From positions 8,241 through 72,240 of the forward strand of contig JBGPWL010000013.1 of NCBI GenBank assembly GCA_041492185.1: DNA of 64,000 nt. Direction: 5' to 3'. Source of the DNA: JAOAPY01 sp041492185. GTDB taxonomy: Bacteria; Acidobacteriota; Blastocatellia; Pyrinomonadales; Pyrinomonadaceae. The position numbers and the translations under genes were made by a program. The notes below the pieces were generated by a model that ran no database searches, was not told where the DNA came from, and saw only the letters and a program-made list of their open reading frames with translations. Numbering within the stretch: the first letter of the stretch is position 1; the number at the start of each line of letters is the position of its first letter. Below are positions 8,631-16,733 of the stretch, in pieces.

Positions 8631-8664
8631 GTAAATAGTAAATGGTAAATAGTGAACCGTTAAC
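8631..8664. repeat. Short AT-rich quasi-repeat before thiolase
   Basis: GTAAATAGTAAATGGTAAATAGTGAA is a run of three TAAATRGT-like units lying directly upstream of the thiolase start. It resembles the simple-sequence tracts before fabD, fabF, etfB and oppD in this window. Confidence 0.45.
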
Positions 8665-8686
8665 GAAAGACTTTGTTGGAACAATC

Positions 8687-9874
8687 ATGTCAGAAACCAG
8701 AGAAGCAGTAATTATCAGCGCGGTGCGCACGCCGGTGGGAAAATTTCAAGGTTCGTTGAAAGGATACTCCGCGACGGACCTTGGCGCACTCGTCGTGCGC
8801 GAAAGCGTGAAGCGCGCGGGAGTGAAACCTGAAGACGTTGACGAAGTGATCATGGGTTGCGTCATCCAGGCAGGTTTGGGTCAGAACCCGGCGCGCCAGG
8901 CAGCGCTCGGCGGCGGCTTGCCTCCGGCTGTTTCCGCGGTCACGGTAAATAAAGTCTGCGGCTCGGGTCTGAAAGCCGTGATGATGGCGGCGCAGGGCAT
9001 TAAGTTAGGTGACACCGATCTCGTTGTCGCCGGCGGAATGGAATCGATGAGCAACGCGCCCTATTTGATTCCGAAAGCGCGCGAGGGATATCGACTCGGA
9101 AACGGCGTGCTCGTCGACGCAATGATCCATGACGGATTGTGGGACGTTTACAACAACTATCACATGGGCTGCACTGGCGAAGTGGTGGCCGAGAGATTCA
9201 AAGTGAGTCGCGCGGAGCAAGATGAGTATGCGCTCAATTCGCATCGCAAGGCAGCGGCGGCGATCAAAGCAGGGAAGTTCAAAGACGAGACCTTGCCAAT
9301 CGAGATTCCGCAGAAGAAAGGCGCGACCATAGTTTTTGATACGGACGAAACTGTGCGCGAAGACACTTCGCTCGAAGCGCTCGCAAAGCTGAAACCCGCA
9401 TTCAAGCCGGACGGAACCGTGACGGCCGGCAATGCTCCAGGAGTTAACGATGGCGCCTCCGCTGTCGTTGTCACTTCTCCGGATCGCGCGCGTGCGCTGG
9501 GTATCGAGCCGATGGCGCGAATTGCGGCGCAGGCGACGTCGGGTCTCGAGCCGGAGTTGGTGATGATGGCGCCCGTCGAAGCGATTCGAAAGCTGTTGAA
9601 AAAAACCGGTTGGTCGTTGAGCGATGTCGATCTGATTGAATTGAATGAAGCGTTTTCGGTTCAGGCGGTGGCGATTATTCGTGAACTTGATCTCAATCCG
9701 GATCGCGTGAATGTTAACGGTGGCGCCGTTGCGCTGGGTCATGCGATTGGACAATCGGGTTCGCGATTACTGACAACGCTGCTGTATGAGATGAAACGTC
9801 GTAACGTCCATCGTGGTATCGTGTCGTTGTGTCTTGGTGGCGGGAACGCTGTAGCGATGGCCGTTGAACGTTAA
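8687..9874 (+). CDS. Acetyl-CoA C-acetyltransferase (thiolase)
   Basis: Taking the ATG at 8687 gives 395 residues, the usual thiolase length; an in-frame ATG at 8642 would add 15 residues encoded by an AT-rich repeat and is less likely. The nucleophilic cysteine lies in VNKVCGSGLKA (Cys91), the second active-site block is NVNGGAVALGHAIGQSG with its histidine, and the C-terminal catalytic cysteine is in SLCLGGGNA. The enzyme condenses two acetyl-CoA to acetoacetyl-CoA or cleaves 3-ketoacyl-CoA. The next gene, 3-hydroxyacyl-CoA dehydrogenase, lies 21 bp downstream and uses the product or precursor, so the two form a beta-oxidation or butanoyl-CoA-type operon. Confidence 0.95.
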   Translation: MSETREAVIISAVRTPVGKFQGSLKGYSATDLGALVVRESVKRAGVKPEDVDEVIMGCVIQAGLGQNPARQAALGGGLPPAVSAVTVNKVCGSGLKAVMMAAQGIKLGDTDLVVAGGMESMSNAPYLIPKAREGYRLGNGVLVDAMIHDGLWDVYNNYHMGCTGEVVAERFKVSRAEQDEYALNSHRKAAAAIKAGKFKDETLPIEIPQKKGATIVFDTDETVREDTSLEALAKLKPAFKPDGTVTAGNAPGVNDGASAVVVTSPDRARALGIEPMARIAAQATSGLEPELVMMAPVEAIRKLLKKTGWSLSDVDLIELNEAFSVQAVAIIRELDLNPDRVNVNGGAVALGHAIGQSGSRLLTTLLYEMKRRNVHRGIVSLCLGGGNAVAMAVER

Positions 9875-9895
9875 CATAGTTCGGAGCTGCTAGTA

Positions 9896-10741
9896 GTGAG
9901 TGAGATCATCGGAGTAGTCGGGGCGGGCACGATGGGCAATGGCATCGCGCAAGTGGCCGCGCGGGCCGGCTACACCGTCGTAATGCGCGATGTGAAAGAT
10001 GGATTCCTCCAACGCGGGATGTTGGCGATTGATAAAAGCCTGCAACGAGACGTTGATAAGGAGCGGCTGAAAGAAGACGAGAAGCGATCAATTATCGGCC
10101 GCATCTCCACCACTACAGAGCTTGAGGCGATGCGCGATGCATCGGCTGTGATCGAAGCGGTCACCGAAGATTTGCAAGTCAAAACGGAAGTCTTCAAGAC
10201 TCTTGACGCGATTGCGAAGCCTGACGCAATTCTTGCTTCCAACACCTCGTCAATTTCAATTACGAAACTCGGCGCGGCAACGCGACGGCCTGACAAAGTT
10301 ATCGGCATGCACTTTATGAATCCGGTGCCGCTGATGAAGTTGGTGGAAGTGATTCGCGGCATGGCAACGTCGGATGAAACTTACGATCGCGTGCGCGCGT
10401 TGTCCGAACAGATGGGCAAGACCGCGCTTGATTGTCAGGACTCGCCCGGCTTTGTGTCGAATCGCGTCTTGATGCCGATGATCAATGAGGCTATCTTCAC
10501 ATTGTACGAAGGCGTGGCTACGCGCGAGAGTATCGATGGCATTATGAAGCTGGGAATGAATCATCCGATGGGCCCGCTAACGCTGGCTGACTTTATCGGA
10601 CTGGATGTTTGTCTGGCGATCATGAATGTTCTCCACGACGGCCTGGGCGATTCAAAGTACCGGCCCTGTCCTTTGCTGAAGCGTTACGTCGACGCCGGCT
10701 GGCTGGGGCGAAAGAGTGGGCGCGGGTTTTATGAGTACTGA
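9896..10741 (+). CDS. 3-hydroxybutyryl-CoA / 3-hydroxyacyl-CoA dehydrogenase
   Basis: This 281-residue single-domain enzyme starts at the GTG at 9896. It opens with the NAD-binding Rossmann motif GVVGAGTMGNGIAQ. The family segment HFMNPVPLMKLVEVI contains the catalytic histidine, and the partner glutamate lies a few residues on. The C-terminal helical domain ends GRKSGRGFYEY, a family hallmark. It oxidises 3-hydroxyacyl-CoA with NAD or runs in reverse. It directly follows the thiolase and so acts on the same intermediates. It lacks an enoyl-CoA hydratase fusion. The sequence favours the short 3-hydroxybutyryl-CoA dehydrogenase type. Confidence 0.95.
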   Translation: MSEIIGVVGAGTMGNGIAQVAARAGYTVVMRDVKDGFLQRGMLAIDKSLQRDVDKERLKEDEKRSIIGRISTTTELEAMRDASAVIEAVTEDLQVKTEVFKTLDAIAKPDAILASNTSSISITKLGAATRRPDKVIGMHFMNPVPLMKLVEVIRGMATSDETYDRVRALSEQMGKTALDCQDSPGFVSNRVLMPMINEAIFTLYEGVATRESIDGIMKLGMNHPMGPLTLADFIGLDVCLAIMNVLHDGLGDSKYRPCPLLKRYVDAGWLGRKSGRGFYEY

Positions 10742-10743
10742 TC

Positions 10744-10829
10744 ATGTCCGATAAACTTTGAAGTTTGTCGTATTCAAAGCCAAAGGAGCTTCTCGCGAGA
10801 CACGCGACAAGCTGAAGCTTATCGGACAT
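10744..10829. repeat. Dispersed inverted repeat, TCCGAYAAACTT family (copy 1)
   Basis: ATGTCCGATAAACTTTGAAG at 10744 onward is matched in inverse by CGACAAGCTGAAGCTTATCG at 10805 onward, ending GGACAT at 10829, leaving a ~34-base loop. The same element, with the core CGACAAACT/AGTTTGTCG, occurs at 16278-16351 and 52366-52437. It sits immediately before a gene start, within what may be a transcribed leader. Confidence 0.75.
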
Positions 10830-10842
10830 TAGGAAACTCAAG

Positions 10843-12069
10843 GTGCAGGAAAACGAAATAGCGCATTATTGTCAGAAGTGCCTCGCCGCGAATCCGCTCG
10901 GCCAGGATTTTTGTGCTCGTTGCGGTACGCGTCTCATGATTGTTGTCGAGCCCTCGTCGATGCGTTACGAGACGAGTGACTCGGGCGCCGGCGACGAGCA
11001 CTTGCTGGAGCGAATTTCAGTACTCGAAAACCGTCTGGGGCGATTGGCCGAACGGCTCGAACGTTCCCTCGACCTGTTGCTGCGCCAGGCTCAGAACTCT
11101 TATTTCGATCGCTCGCTCTTGAAATCTCTCATTGGTCTCTTGACCGAAGATGGCGTCGTGCAGGACGAAAAGCTTCAGCGCCTGTGGCAGGAGCGTTGTA
11201 AGCAGGATGCCGCCGCGCAGGAACTGAGCACGCGTCGCGATGAATTGCGCGCGAAGATAGTGGCGGCTTATCACGGTCCCGAGGCAGCGACGTTCGAGCA
11301 GTTAGTGGTTGAGGGTTTTCTCTTCATCGAAGACGAGAATCCCGTCGGCGGCAGTCGCGCGTTGCAGCGTGCGGTGGAGATAGATCCGCGTAACGGCCTG
11401 CTGCTCTCGTTTGTTGGCGAGCATTTCTTTCGTACCGGCAAAACGAAGTTGGCGCGAGAGTTCCTGACCCGCGCGCTCGAAGCATTGCCGGAAGACAATC
11501 ACGTTCTGTTGCTGCTTGGTTTGGTTTGTGGCGACGAGGGCGATACCGAGAAGGCAAAGGACTTGCTCCAGACTGCAACGCGTCGCGGCGGTCCGTCGTT
11601 CGCGGCTCATTACGGATTGGGCCGACTGTTTGTGGCGGAGCAGGAATGGCAAAAGGCGTTGCGCGAATTCAAACTCGCGTTGGCGACTAAGCCTTCGCCG
11701 GAGGCGCATTACGCGCTCGGCTGTCTTTATTATCAATTGAGGCGCGACACGAAGGCGGTTCGCCATCTGCTCGATGCGATTCACCTTGACGGTGCTTACG
11801 GTGAGGCCTTCCAACTCCTTGCGCAGGTTTACAAGCGCCTGGGCAAACACGAGCTGGCACGAGCCGCGCGCGAAAAAGCAACTTGTGCCGATTCGCAACA
11901 AGCCGAGCAAAAAAGGAAGCCGGATGATTTGCCTGCGGCGCCTTCCCTATTCCAGGTCTGGCCGGGCCGGCACAAGCGATTGTTGTCCGGCGGTGATGAG
12001 CGACTCGCCGAAGCTTTGCGCGAAGATGCACTTAGGGCATTTGTTAGTGCAATGCCAGATAGCCGTTAA
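10843..12069 (+). CDS. Zinc-ribbon / coiled-coil / TPR protein
   Basis: This 408-residue protein starts at the GTG at 10843, which has AGGA about 8 bases upstream. It begins with a zinc ribbon (CQKCLAANPLGQDFCARCG, residues 9-27). A leucine-heptad stretch around residues 47-70 (ISVLENRLGRLAERLERSL) looks like a coiled coil. From about residue 150 there are roughly six TPR-type repeats, for example the helix pairs ending in PRNGLLLSFVGEHFF and AHYGLGRLFVAEQEW. There is no signal peptide or membrane segment, so it is probably a cytoplasmic scaffold. Its partner is unknown. A palindromic repeat lies between it and the upstream dehydrogenase, and a strong promoter follows it, so it may be transcribed alone. 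Confidence 0.75.
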   Translation: MQENEIAHYCQKCLAANPLGQDFCARCGTRLMIVVEPSSMRYETSDSGAGDEHLLERISVLENRLGRLAERLERSLDLLLRQAQNSYFDRSLLKSLIGLLTEDGVVQDEKLQRLWQERCKQDAAAQELSTRRDELRAKIVAAYHGPEAATFEQLVVEGFLFIEDENPVGGSRALQRAVEIDPRNGLLLSFVGEHFFRTGKTKLAREFLTRALEALPEDNHVLLLLGLVCGDEGDTEKAKDLLQTATRRGGPSFAAHYGLGRLFVAEQEWQKALREFKLALATKPSPEAHYALGCLYYQLRRDTKAVRHLLDAIHLDGAYGEAFQLLAQVYKRLGKHELARAAREKATCADSQQAEQKRKPDDLPAAPSLFQVWPGRHKRLLSGGDERLAEALREDALRAFVSAMPDSR

Positions 12070-12078
12070 CCTCGCGCG

Positions 12079-12106
12079 TTGACACTCAGCCTTTGGTCGC
12101 TATAAT
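12079..12106 (+). promoter_or_regulatory. Near-consensus sigma-70 promoter for the rpmF-fab cluster
   Basis: TTGACA at 12079-12084 and TATAAT at 12101-12106 are both perfect hexamers, separated by 16 bp. They lie 56 bp before the GTG of the DUF177 gene and just after the TPR gene stop, the right place to drive the DUF177-rpmF-plsX-fab genes. Confidence 0.85.
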
Positions 12107-12161
12107 TAACCCTTTTGTGCCAGAGTAGCTGGAAGACGGCTTTTGTTACAGAGGGTGGGCG

Positions 12162-12677
12162 GTGCGGATAGAGCTTGAAAAGCTGGAAGGAACGGAGGGC
12201 AAGTTTGCCCACGCTTATGCAGCCGGACAGCTCGATCTGGAAGACGAACGCGTGCGCTTGAGCGCGGCGCCCGAGATTTCGGGACGACTTGTTTGCGACG
12301 GCAACAGAGTAGTGGTAAAGGGCCGCCTGTCTGCTGTTGCGCAAGTCGATTGCGATCGGTGCCTGAGGGCAGTTGACGTGCCGGTCGAAACCGATTTCAA
12401 ACTTCGGTACGTCACGCTGCCAGAGTATGAGTCGATACATGCGGCGGCGCTAGAAGATGAAGACCTCGTCCTGTCGGTCTTTGATGGCGAGGCGATAGAA
12501 ATCGACGAGCTGGTGCGAGAGCAGGTGCTTTTGGCGGTCCCGTTGCGCGCCCTATGTCGCGAAGACTGTAAAGGCTTTTGCCCGGTTTGCGGGCGAGACC
12601 GGAACCTGAAAGAGTGCGGCTGCTCGACCGCCGATACTGATGAGCGTTGGGCGGGACTAAAGAATTTAGGAATTTAG
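12162..12677 (+). CDS. YceD/DUF177 family protein
   Basis: This 171-residue protein, starting at a GTG, matches the DUF177 (YceD) pattern: an N-terminal beta-rich half with DCDRCL and a C-terminal acidic segment leading to LCREDCKGFCPVCGRDRN, with five or more cysteines likely to bind zinc. In most bacteria the gene sits directly before rpmF, as here. In E. coli the homologue has been linked to 23S rRNA maturation. Position and motifs make the family call secure; the molecular role in this organism is inferred. It is the first gene after the strong promoter at 12079-12106. Confidence 0.9.
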   Translation: MRIELEKLEGTEGKFAHAYAAGQLDLEDERVRLSAAPEISGRLVCDGNRVVVKGRLSAVAQVDCDRCLRAVDVPVETDFKLRYVTLPEYESIHAAALEDEDLVLSVFDGEAIEIDELVREQVLLAVPLRALCREDCKGFCPVCGRDRNLKECGCSTADTDERWAGLKNLGI

Positions 12678-12691
12678 ATTTTCAGAATTAG

Positions 12692-12803
12692 CCACAGAGG
12701 CACGGAGATAAGACAACGAAGCGCAGCGACGCAAACGCGCCAGATAGTTTGGAGTTTCTTTTTCTAAATTAATTCTTCCTCTGTGTCTCTGTGCCTCTGT
12801 GGC
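12692..12803. repeat. Inverted repeat GCCACAGAGGCAC...GTGCCTCTGTGGC
   Basis: GCCACAGAGGCACGGAGA at 12692-12709 is mirrored by TCTCTGTGCCTCTGTGGC at 12786-12803 with one mismatch over 18 bases. It frames a ~76 bp loop between DUF177 and rpmF. CCACAGAGGCACAGAG-type sequences are a recurring intergenic element in many environmental bacterial genomes (general knowledge). The right arm ends 18 bp before the rpmF start and could affect its translation. Confidence 0.7.
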
Positions 12804-12821
12804 AAAACTTCCGGAGTAATC

Positions 12822-13004
12822 ATGCCAAATCCAAAACGGCGACATTCGAAAGCACGCAGGGGCAAACGTCGGGCGCATGACGCGCAGCGCGCGACACAAA
12901 CGACGCTTTGCCCAAATTGCCAGGAGCCTCGTTTACAACACCGAGTGTGTCCCAAGTGCGGTTTCTATAAAGGCCGCGAAATTCTGCAAGTGGAACAGAC
13001 CTAA
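12822..13004 (+). CDS. rpmF: 50S ribosomal protein L32
   Basis: This 60-residue protein begins MPNPKRRHSKARRGKRRAH, the standard L32 start, and keeps the four-cysteine zinc ribbon CPNC...CPKCGFYKGRE. The ATG at 12822 has GGAG 7 bases upstream; an upstream in-frame start would translate the palindromic repeat and is rejected. L32 sits near the peptidyl-transferase exit region of the large subunit. The DUF177-rpmF-plsX-fab order is the conserved bacterial arrangement linking ribosome and lipid synthesis. Confidence 0.97.
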   Translation: MPNPKRRHSKARRGKRRAHDAQRATQTTLCPNCQEPRLQHRVCPKCGFYKGREILQVEQT

Positions 13005-13020
13005 CCGCTGAGAGTTCCCC

Positions 13021-14091
13021 GTGCGCGATTGGTCAAGGCAAGTGACGGGCAAAGTTGTTCTCGACGCGATGGGCAGCGATCACGCGCCGCACGCAGAGAT
13101 TGACGGCGCCCTGGCGGCCACGCGCGATCTGGGAATAGGCGTCATACTTGTGGGCCGGCCGGAGATCGTCGAGCCTGAGCTGCGACGTTGTGGTTGGCGA
13201 GGCGACGGCGATCGCGGTATTGAACTTGTCGAAGCGGCCGAAGTAATCGCGATGGATGATCCTGTGGCGACCGCGATTCGACGCAAGAAAGAAAGCTCTT
13301 TGAGAATTGGTTGTAAGCTGGTTACCGAAGGCCGCGCCGATGGTTTTGTTTCAGCAGGCAACACCGGCGCAGCCATGGCTACTGCGAAAATGGTGATTGG
13401 CATGCTGCCTGGCGTCGATCGTCCCGCGCTCGCGGCGATGATGCCGACTAAATCAGGCAGGCCTACGCTCCTGATCGATGTGGGCGCTAATTCTGAGTGT
13501 AAGGCGCATCATCTCGTGCAGTTTGCGATCATGGGCGATGCCTATTCGCGCGCCGTGCAGGGAACCGTAAGACCAACCATCGGCTTGATGAGCATTGGCG
13601 AGGAAGAAGCGAAAGGCAACGACCTGACGAAAGAGGCGTTTCCGCTCTTGCGCCAGCTCAGCAGCTTGAACTTCGTCGGCAACGTCGAAGGTCGCGACGT
13701 TTTCTCCGGTTCAGTTGACGTAATCGTCACGGATGGTTTCACCGGCAACGTGATGCTGAAACTTTCCGAAGGCCTGACAGCCGCGATGCTTTCGATGATC
13801 AAGCGCGAGCTGACGTCATCGGCGATGACCAAGGCAGGCGCCATGCTGGCTCGGCCCGCGTTTCGGAACATAAAGAAACGCCTGGATTACTCGGAGCACG
13901 GCGGCGCGCCACTGCTCGGTGTCAGACAAATTGTGGTAATTGGTCACGGCAGTTCAAACGCGCGCGCGATCCGCAATGCCATTCGCAGCGCGAAAGAGTT
14001 TTCGGAAAATCGCGCCAGCGAAAGAATAGAGAAGGGCATCGCGGAAATCAGCGACGCGGAAATGCTTTTGGGCATCGCGCGCGCGGGTTAG
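13021..14091 (+). CDS. plsX: Phosphate acyltransferase PlsX
   Basis: This 356-residue enzyme, starting at the GTG at 13021, transfers acyl groups from acyl-ACP to phosphate. The acyl-phosphate made is the substrate of PlsY for the first step of phospholipid synthesis. The family motifs VVLDAMGSDHAPHAEIDGA, SAGNTGA, DVGANSECK and VTDGFTGNV are all present. It is cytoplasmic and membrane-associated in known cases. It lies 16 bp after rpmF and 68 bp before fabH. The N-terminus may begin a few residues later than the annotated GTG, since MRDWSRQVTG precedes the conserved block. Confidence 0.96.
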   Translation: MRDWSRQVTGKVVLDAMGSDHAPHAEIDGALAATRDLGIGVILVGRPEIVEPELRRCGWRGDGDRGIELVEAAEVIAMDDPVATAIRRKKESSLRIGCKLVTEGRADGFVSAGNTGAAMATAKMVIGMLPGVDRPALAAMMPTKSGRPTLLIDVGANSECKAHHLVQFAIMGDAYSRAVQGTVRPTIGLMSIGEEEAKGNDLTKEAFPLLRQLSSLNFVGNVEGRDVFSGSVDVIVTDGFTGNVMLKLSEGLTAAMLSMIKRELTSSAMTKAGAMLARPAFRNIKKRLDYSEHGGAPLLGVRQIVVIGHGSSNARAIRNAIRSAKEFSENRASERIEKGIAEISDAEMLLGIARAG

Positions 14092-14159
14092 TTATCATGG
14101 CTTTTTGTTTTCACAGTCGTTAGTATTCATTTCGTTCTTATTCGAATCGAAGGAGTTTG

Positions 14160-15146
14160 ATGGTTAATACTCACGCGCGCATCCTGGGGACCGGTCATTC
14201 TTATCCTGAAGGAATTCTGACGAACGCCGATCTCGCGAAGATGGTCGAGACGTCGGACGATTGGATTACGACGCGCACCGGGATTAAGCAGCGTCGCAAA
14301 GCAGCACCGGGAGAATACACCTCGCAGTTTGCCGTACGCGCGTCGCGCCAAGCGATCGAGCGCGCGGGCGTTGATGCGTCGGAAGTCGATCTGCTGCTGT
14401 GCGCGACCGTGACGCCCGATCAGATACTTCCCTCGACTGGTTGCATCATTCAGGCCGAACTGGGCGCGAACAACGCCGCGGCGATGGATTTGGTTGCCGC
14501 CTGTTCGGGCTTCCTCTACGGCCTGGCCCTGGCCGACGCTATGATTCGCACCGGCCAGTCGCGTTATGCGCTGGTGATTGGCGCCGAGATACTGACGCAG
14601 TATGTTGATTACACTGATCGCGGAACGTGTGTGCTGTTCGGTGATGGAGCGGGCGCGGCACTGCTGGGGCCGGTTGAGGGCGATCGTGGGATTCTGGCGG
14701 CGCGAATTCGCTCAGACGGACGTTATCTCGAGCAGTTGTATTCGCCGGGCGGCGGCACGCGACGGCCTCCGAGCGCTGAGACGATCGCCGCGGGTGATCA
14801 TTTTTTCAAGATGAAGGGCAACGAGTTGTTCAAGGTTGCCGTGCGGTCGATGTCGGAGATTTCCAGGGAAGTCCTCGAGGAAGCTGGTGTGCGCGCGGAA
14901 GACGTGGATCTTTTTATTCCGCATCAGGCCAACCAGCGGATTACCGATGCCGTCGCGAGTAAACTCAATGTCGACAGCGGGCGCGTTTATTCGAACATTG
15001 AGATGCACGGCAACACGTCATCGGCATCGATCCCGATCGCGCTTGACGAGTGTGTCGAAGCTGGGCGAATCAAGGCGGGCGATTTGGTTTTGATGGCCTC
15101 GTTTGGCGGGGGCGTTACGTGGGGCGGTGTGCTGGTGCGTTGGTAA
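14160..15146 (+). CDS. fabH: 3-oxoacyl-ACP synthase III
   Basis: This 328-residue condensing enzyme starts fatty-acid synthesis by joining acyl-CoA to malonyl-ACP. The catalytic triad is visible: Cys115 in VAACSGFLYGL, the histidine in IPHQANQRI and the asparagine in MHGNTSSASIP. The start is taken as the ATG at 14160, which directly follows a TTG; AGGAG lies 4 bases before that ATG. FabH primer choice (straight versus branched) cannot be read from the sequence. The gene lies between plsX and fabD in the conserved cluster. Confidence 0.97.
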   Translation: MVNTHARILGTGHSYPEGILTNADLAKMVETSDDWITTRTGIKQRRKAAPGEYTSQFAVRASRQAIERAGVDASEVDLLLCATVTPDQILPSTGCIIQAELGANNAAAMDLVAACSGFLYGLALADAMIRTGQSRYALVIGAEILTQYVDYTDRGTCVLFGDGAGAALLGPVEGDRGILAARIRSDGRYLEQLYSPGGGTRRPPSAETIAAGDHFFKMKGNELFKVAVRSMSEISREVLEEAGVRAEDVDLFIPHQANQRITDAVASKLNVDSGRVYSNIEMHGNTSSASIPIALDECVEAGRIKAGDLVLMASFGGGVTWGGVLVRW

Positions 15147-15154
15147 CGCGCCCT

Positions 15155-15340
15155 CAGATTTTTGATTTGAAATTTGAAATTTGAAATGGCCTTTGGTCTT
15201 CGGTCTTTGAAGTTTGGCGCGAGCGACTTTGGCCTTTGGGTCGCACATAGGACTTGCGAGATCAAATCAAAGATCAAAAATCGAAGATCAAAGACCAGAG
15301 ATCTCAGATCTGAGATTTAAGATCTGAGATCTAAGATCGA
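15155..15340. repeat. Low-complexity AT-rich tract between fabH and fabD
   Basis: This tract contains overlapping simple units: TTTGAAATTTGAAATTTG on the left, TTTGGTCTTCGGTCTTTG in the middle, then AAATCAAAGATCAAA and several AGATCTGAGATCT palindromes on the right. Left and right halves are roughly complementary, so a long imperfect hairpin is possible. It ends 3 bp before the fabD ATG, where a normal Shine-Dalgarno sequence is not obvious. Confidence 0.6.
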
Positions 15341-15342
15341 AA

Positions 15343-16293
15343 ATGGCAAGCATCGCGTACATCTTTCCCGGGCAGGGATCGCAATACCCAGGCATGGGAA
15401 AGGAGTTGGCTCAGAACTTTCCGGTCGCCCGCAAGCTCTTTGAAGAAGCCGATGATGCGCTCGGCGTTTTTATCTCGCGCTTATGTTTTGACGGCCCGGC
15501 TGACCAGTTGCAGTTGACTGAAAACACGCAGCCTGCAATTCTGACTACTTCGGTTGCGGCGCTGCGCGTGATTGAAACCGAAGGATTCCCGCGGCCCGCT
15601 TACGTTGCAGGGCATAGCCTGGGCGAGTATTCGGCGCTGGTTGCCGCCAGGTCGCTCTCGCTTGCGGAAGCTGTTTGCACCGTCAGGGCACGAGGCCGCT
15701 ACATGCAGGAGGCAGTGCCCGTGGGCACGGGCGCAATGGCGGCGGTGCTTGGCGCTTCCCTGGAGGTTATTGAAAAAGCCTGCGCCGAGGCGAGCGCGGG
15801 AGAAGTTTGCGCGCCGGCGAACATAAACTCGCCGCACCAGATCGTGATTGCGGGCAACACGGCGGCGATCGATCGGGCGATGGAGTTATTGAGAGACGCG
15901 GGCGCAAGAAAGGTCGTAAAGTTGAACGTGAGCGCACCCTTTCATTGCGCTCTGATGAAGCCAGCGCAGGAACGTTTGGAAGTTGATCTCGCTGAGATCG
16001 AGTTTCGCGATCTTGATGTCCCGCTGGTAACAAACGTTGATGCAGCCGCAATCAAGGGCGGCAATGAAGCACGCGATGCACTGGTCAAACAAGTGTCGGC
16101 GCCGGTGCGTTGGCAGGAAGCGATTGAATTAATGATTCGCGAGGGTGTAGAAACCTTTGTCGAATTGGGACCGGGAAAAGTTCTATCAGGTTTAGCGCGG
16201 CACATTAACCGCGCGTCAAAGTGTTTTAATGTTGAAGACCTGGCGAGTTTCAGAGCAGCAAACTCGAATCTCGCCAAGTCCGACAAACTTTAG
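15343..16293 (+). CDS. fabD: Malonyl-CoA-ACP transacylase
   Basis: This 316-residue enzyme loads malonyl groups onto acyl carrier protein. FPGQGSQYPGMG opens the protein, the nucleophile is Ser92 in GHSLGEYSAL, and the catalytic histidine lies in SAPFHCALM. The last residues (SDKL and stop) are encoded by the left arm of the palindromic repeat at 16278-16351, so the repeat has supplied the native stop codon. In most genomes fabG follows; here the next gene is acpP. Confidence 0.96.
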   Translation: MASIAYIFPGQGSQYPGMGKELAQNFPVARKLFEEADDALGVFISRLCFDGPADQLQLTENTQPAILTTSVAALRVIETEGFPRPAYVAGHSLGEYSALVAARSLSLAEAVCTVRARGRYMQEAVPVGTGAMAAVLGASLEVIEKACAEASAGEVCAPANINSPHQIVIAGNTAAIDRAMELLRDAGARKVVKLNVSAPFHCALMKPAQERLEVDLAEIEFRDLDVPLVTNVDAAAIKGGNEARDALVKQVSAPVRWQEAIELMIREGVETFVELGPGKVLSGLARHINRASKCFNVEDLASFRAANSNLAKSDKL

Positions 16294-16351
16294 TTTGTCG
16301 TCGCTGACGAAAGCGACAATTCGCAAGGCCGCGACAAACCGAAAGTTGTCG
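16278..16351. repeat. Dispersed inverted repeat, TCCGACAAACT family (copy 2)
   Basis: GTCCGACAAACTTTAGTTTG at 16278 begins the left unit, itself a palindrome (CGACAAACT, TT, AGTTTGTCG). A degenerate inverse unit (CGACAAACCGAAAGTTGTCG) lies at 16332-16351. It covers the fabD stop codon and the fabD-acpP gap. Confidence 0.75.
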
Positions 16352-16393
16352 CACACAACAAGTTGTCTATTATTCAAAGAGGAGCAAAACAAG

Positions 16394-16636
16394 ATGCCGG
16401 ATCAAGAGATCGAGAACAAGGTAAAGCAAATCATCGTTGACGAGCTTGGCGTGGACGAAAACGAGGTCACTCCAAACGCTCGCTTCATTGATGACTTGGG
16501 CGCCGACTCGCTGGACACTGTCGAACTCGTCATGCGTTTTGAAGAAGAGTTTGGCATTGAAATTCCCGATGAGGACGCCGAGAAGATTCAGAGCGTGCGC
16601 GACGCGTATAACTACATCGACCAGCACAAGAAATAG
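16394..16636 (+). CDS. acpP: Acyl carrier protein
   Basis: This 80-residue acidic protein carries the growing acyl chain on a phosphopantetheine attached to Ser39 in DDLGADSLDTVEL, the universal ACP motif. The ATG at 16394 has AGAGGAG 9 bases upstream; an in-frame start further up at 16229 would run through the fabD end and the repeat and is rejected. Length and charge are standard. It lies between fabD and fabF. Confidence 0.97.
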   Translation: MPDQEIENKVKQIIVDELGVDENEVTPNARFIDDLGADSLDTVELVMRFEEEFGIEIPDEDAEKIQSVRDAYNYIDQHKK

Positions 16637-16651
16637 CTGGCGGGCGGGTCT

Positions 16652-16718
16652 GGTAATAAGTGGCAAGTGATAGGACGACTCAACTCTTATCACAGCTCAG
16701 TTATCACTTATCACTCGC
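16652..16718. repeat. Short quasi-palindromic tract (AAGTGGCAAGTGATA / TATCACTTATCACT)
   Basis: The acpP-fabF gap contains AAGTGGCAAGTGATA and, ~50 bp later, near-complementary TTATCACTTATCACT. It could form an imperfect hairpin just before the fabF Shine-Dalgarno sequence. Confidence 0.45.
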
Positions 16719-16733
16719 AAAGGAGTTCCAGCA

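Noticed and set aside
9005..9754. 249-codon minus-strand open frame
   Set aside because: Shadow of the thiolase gene; Arg/His-rich composition and no start signal.
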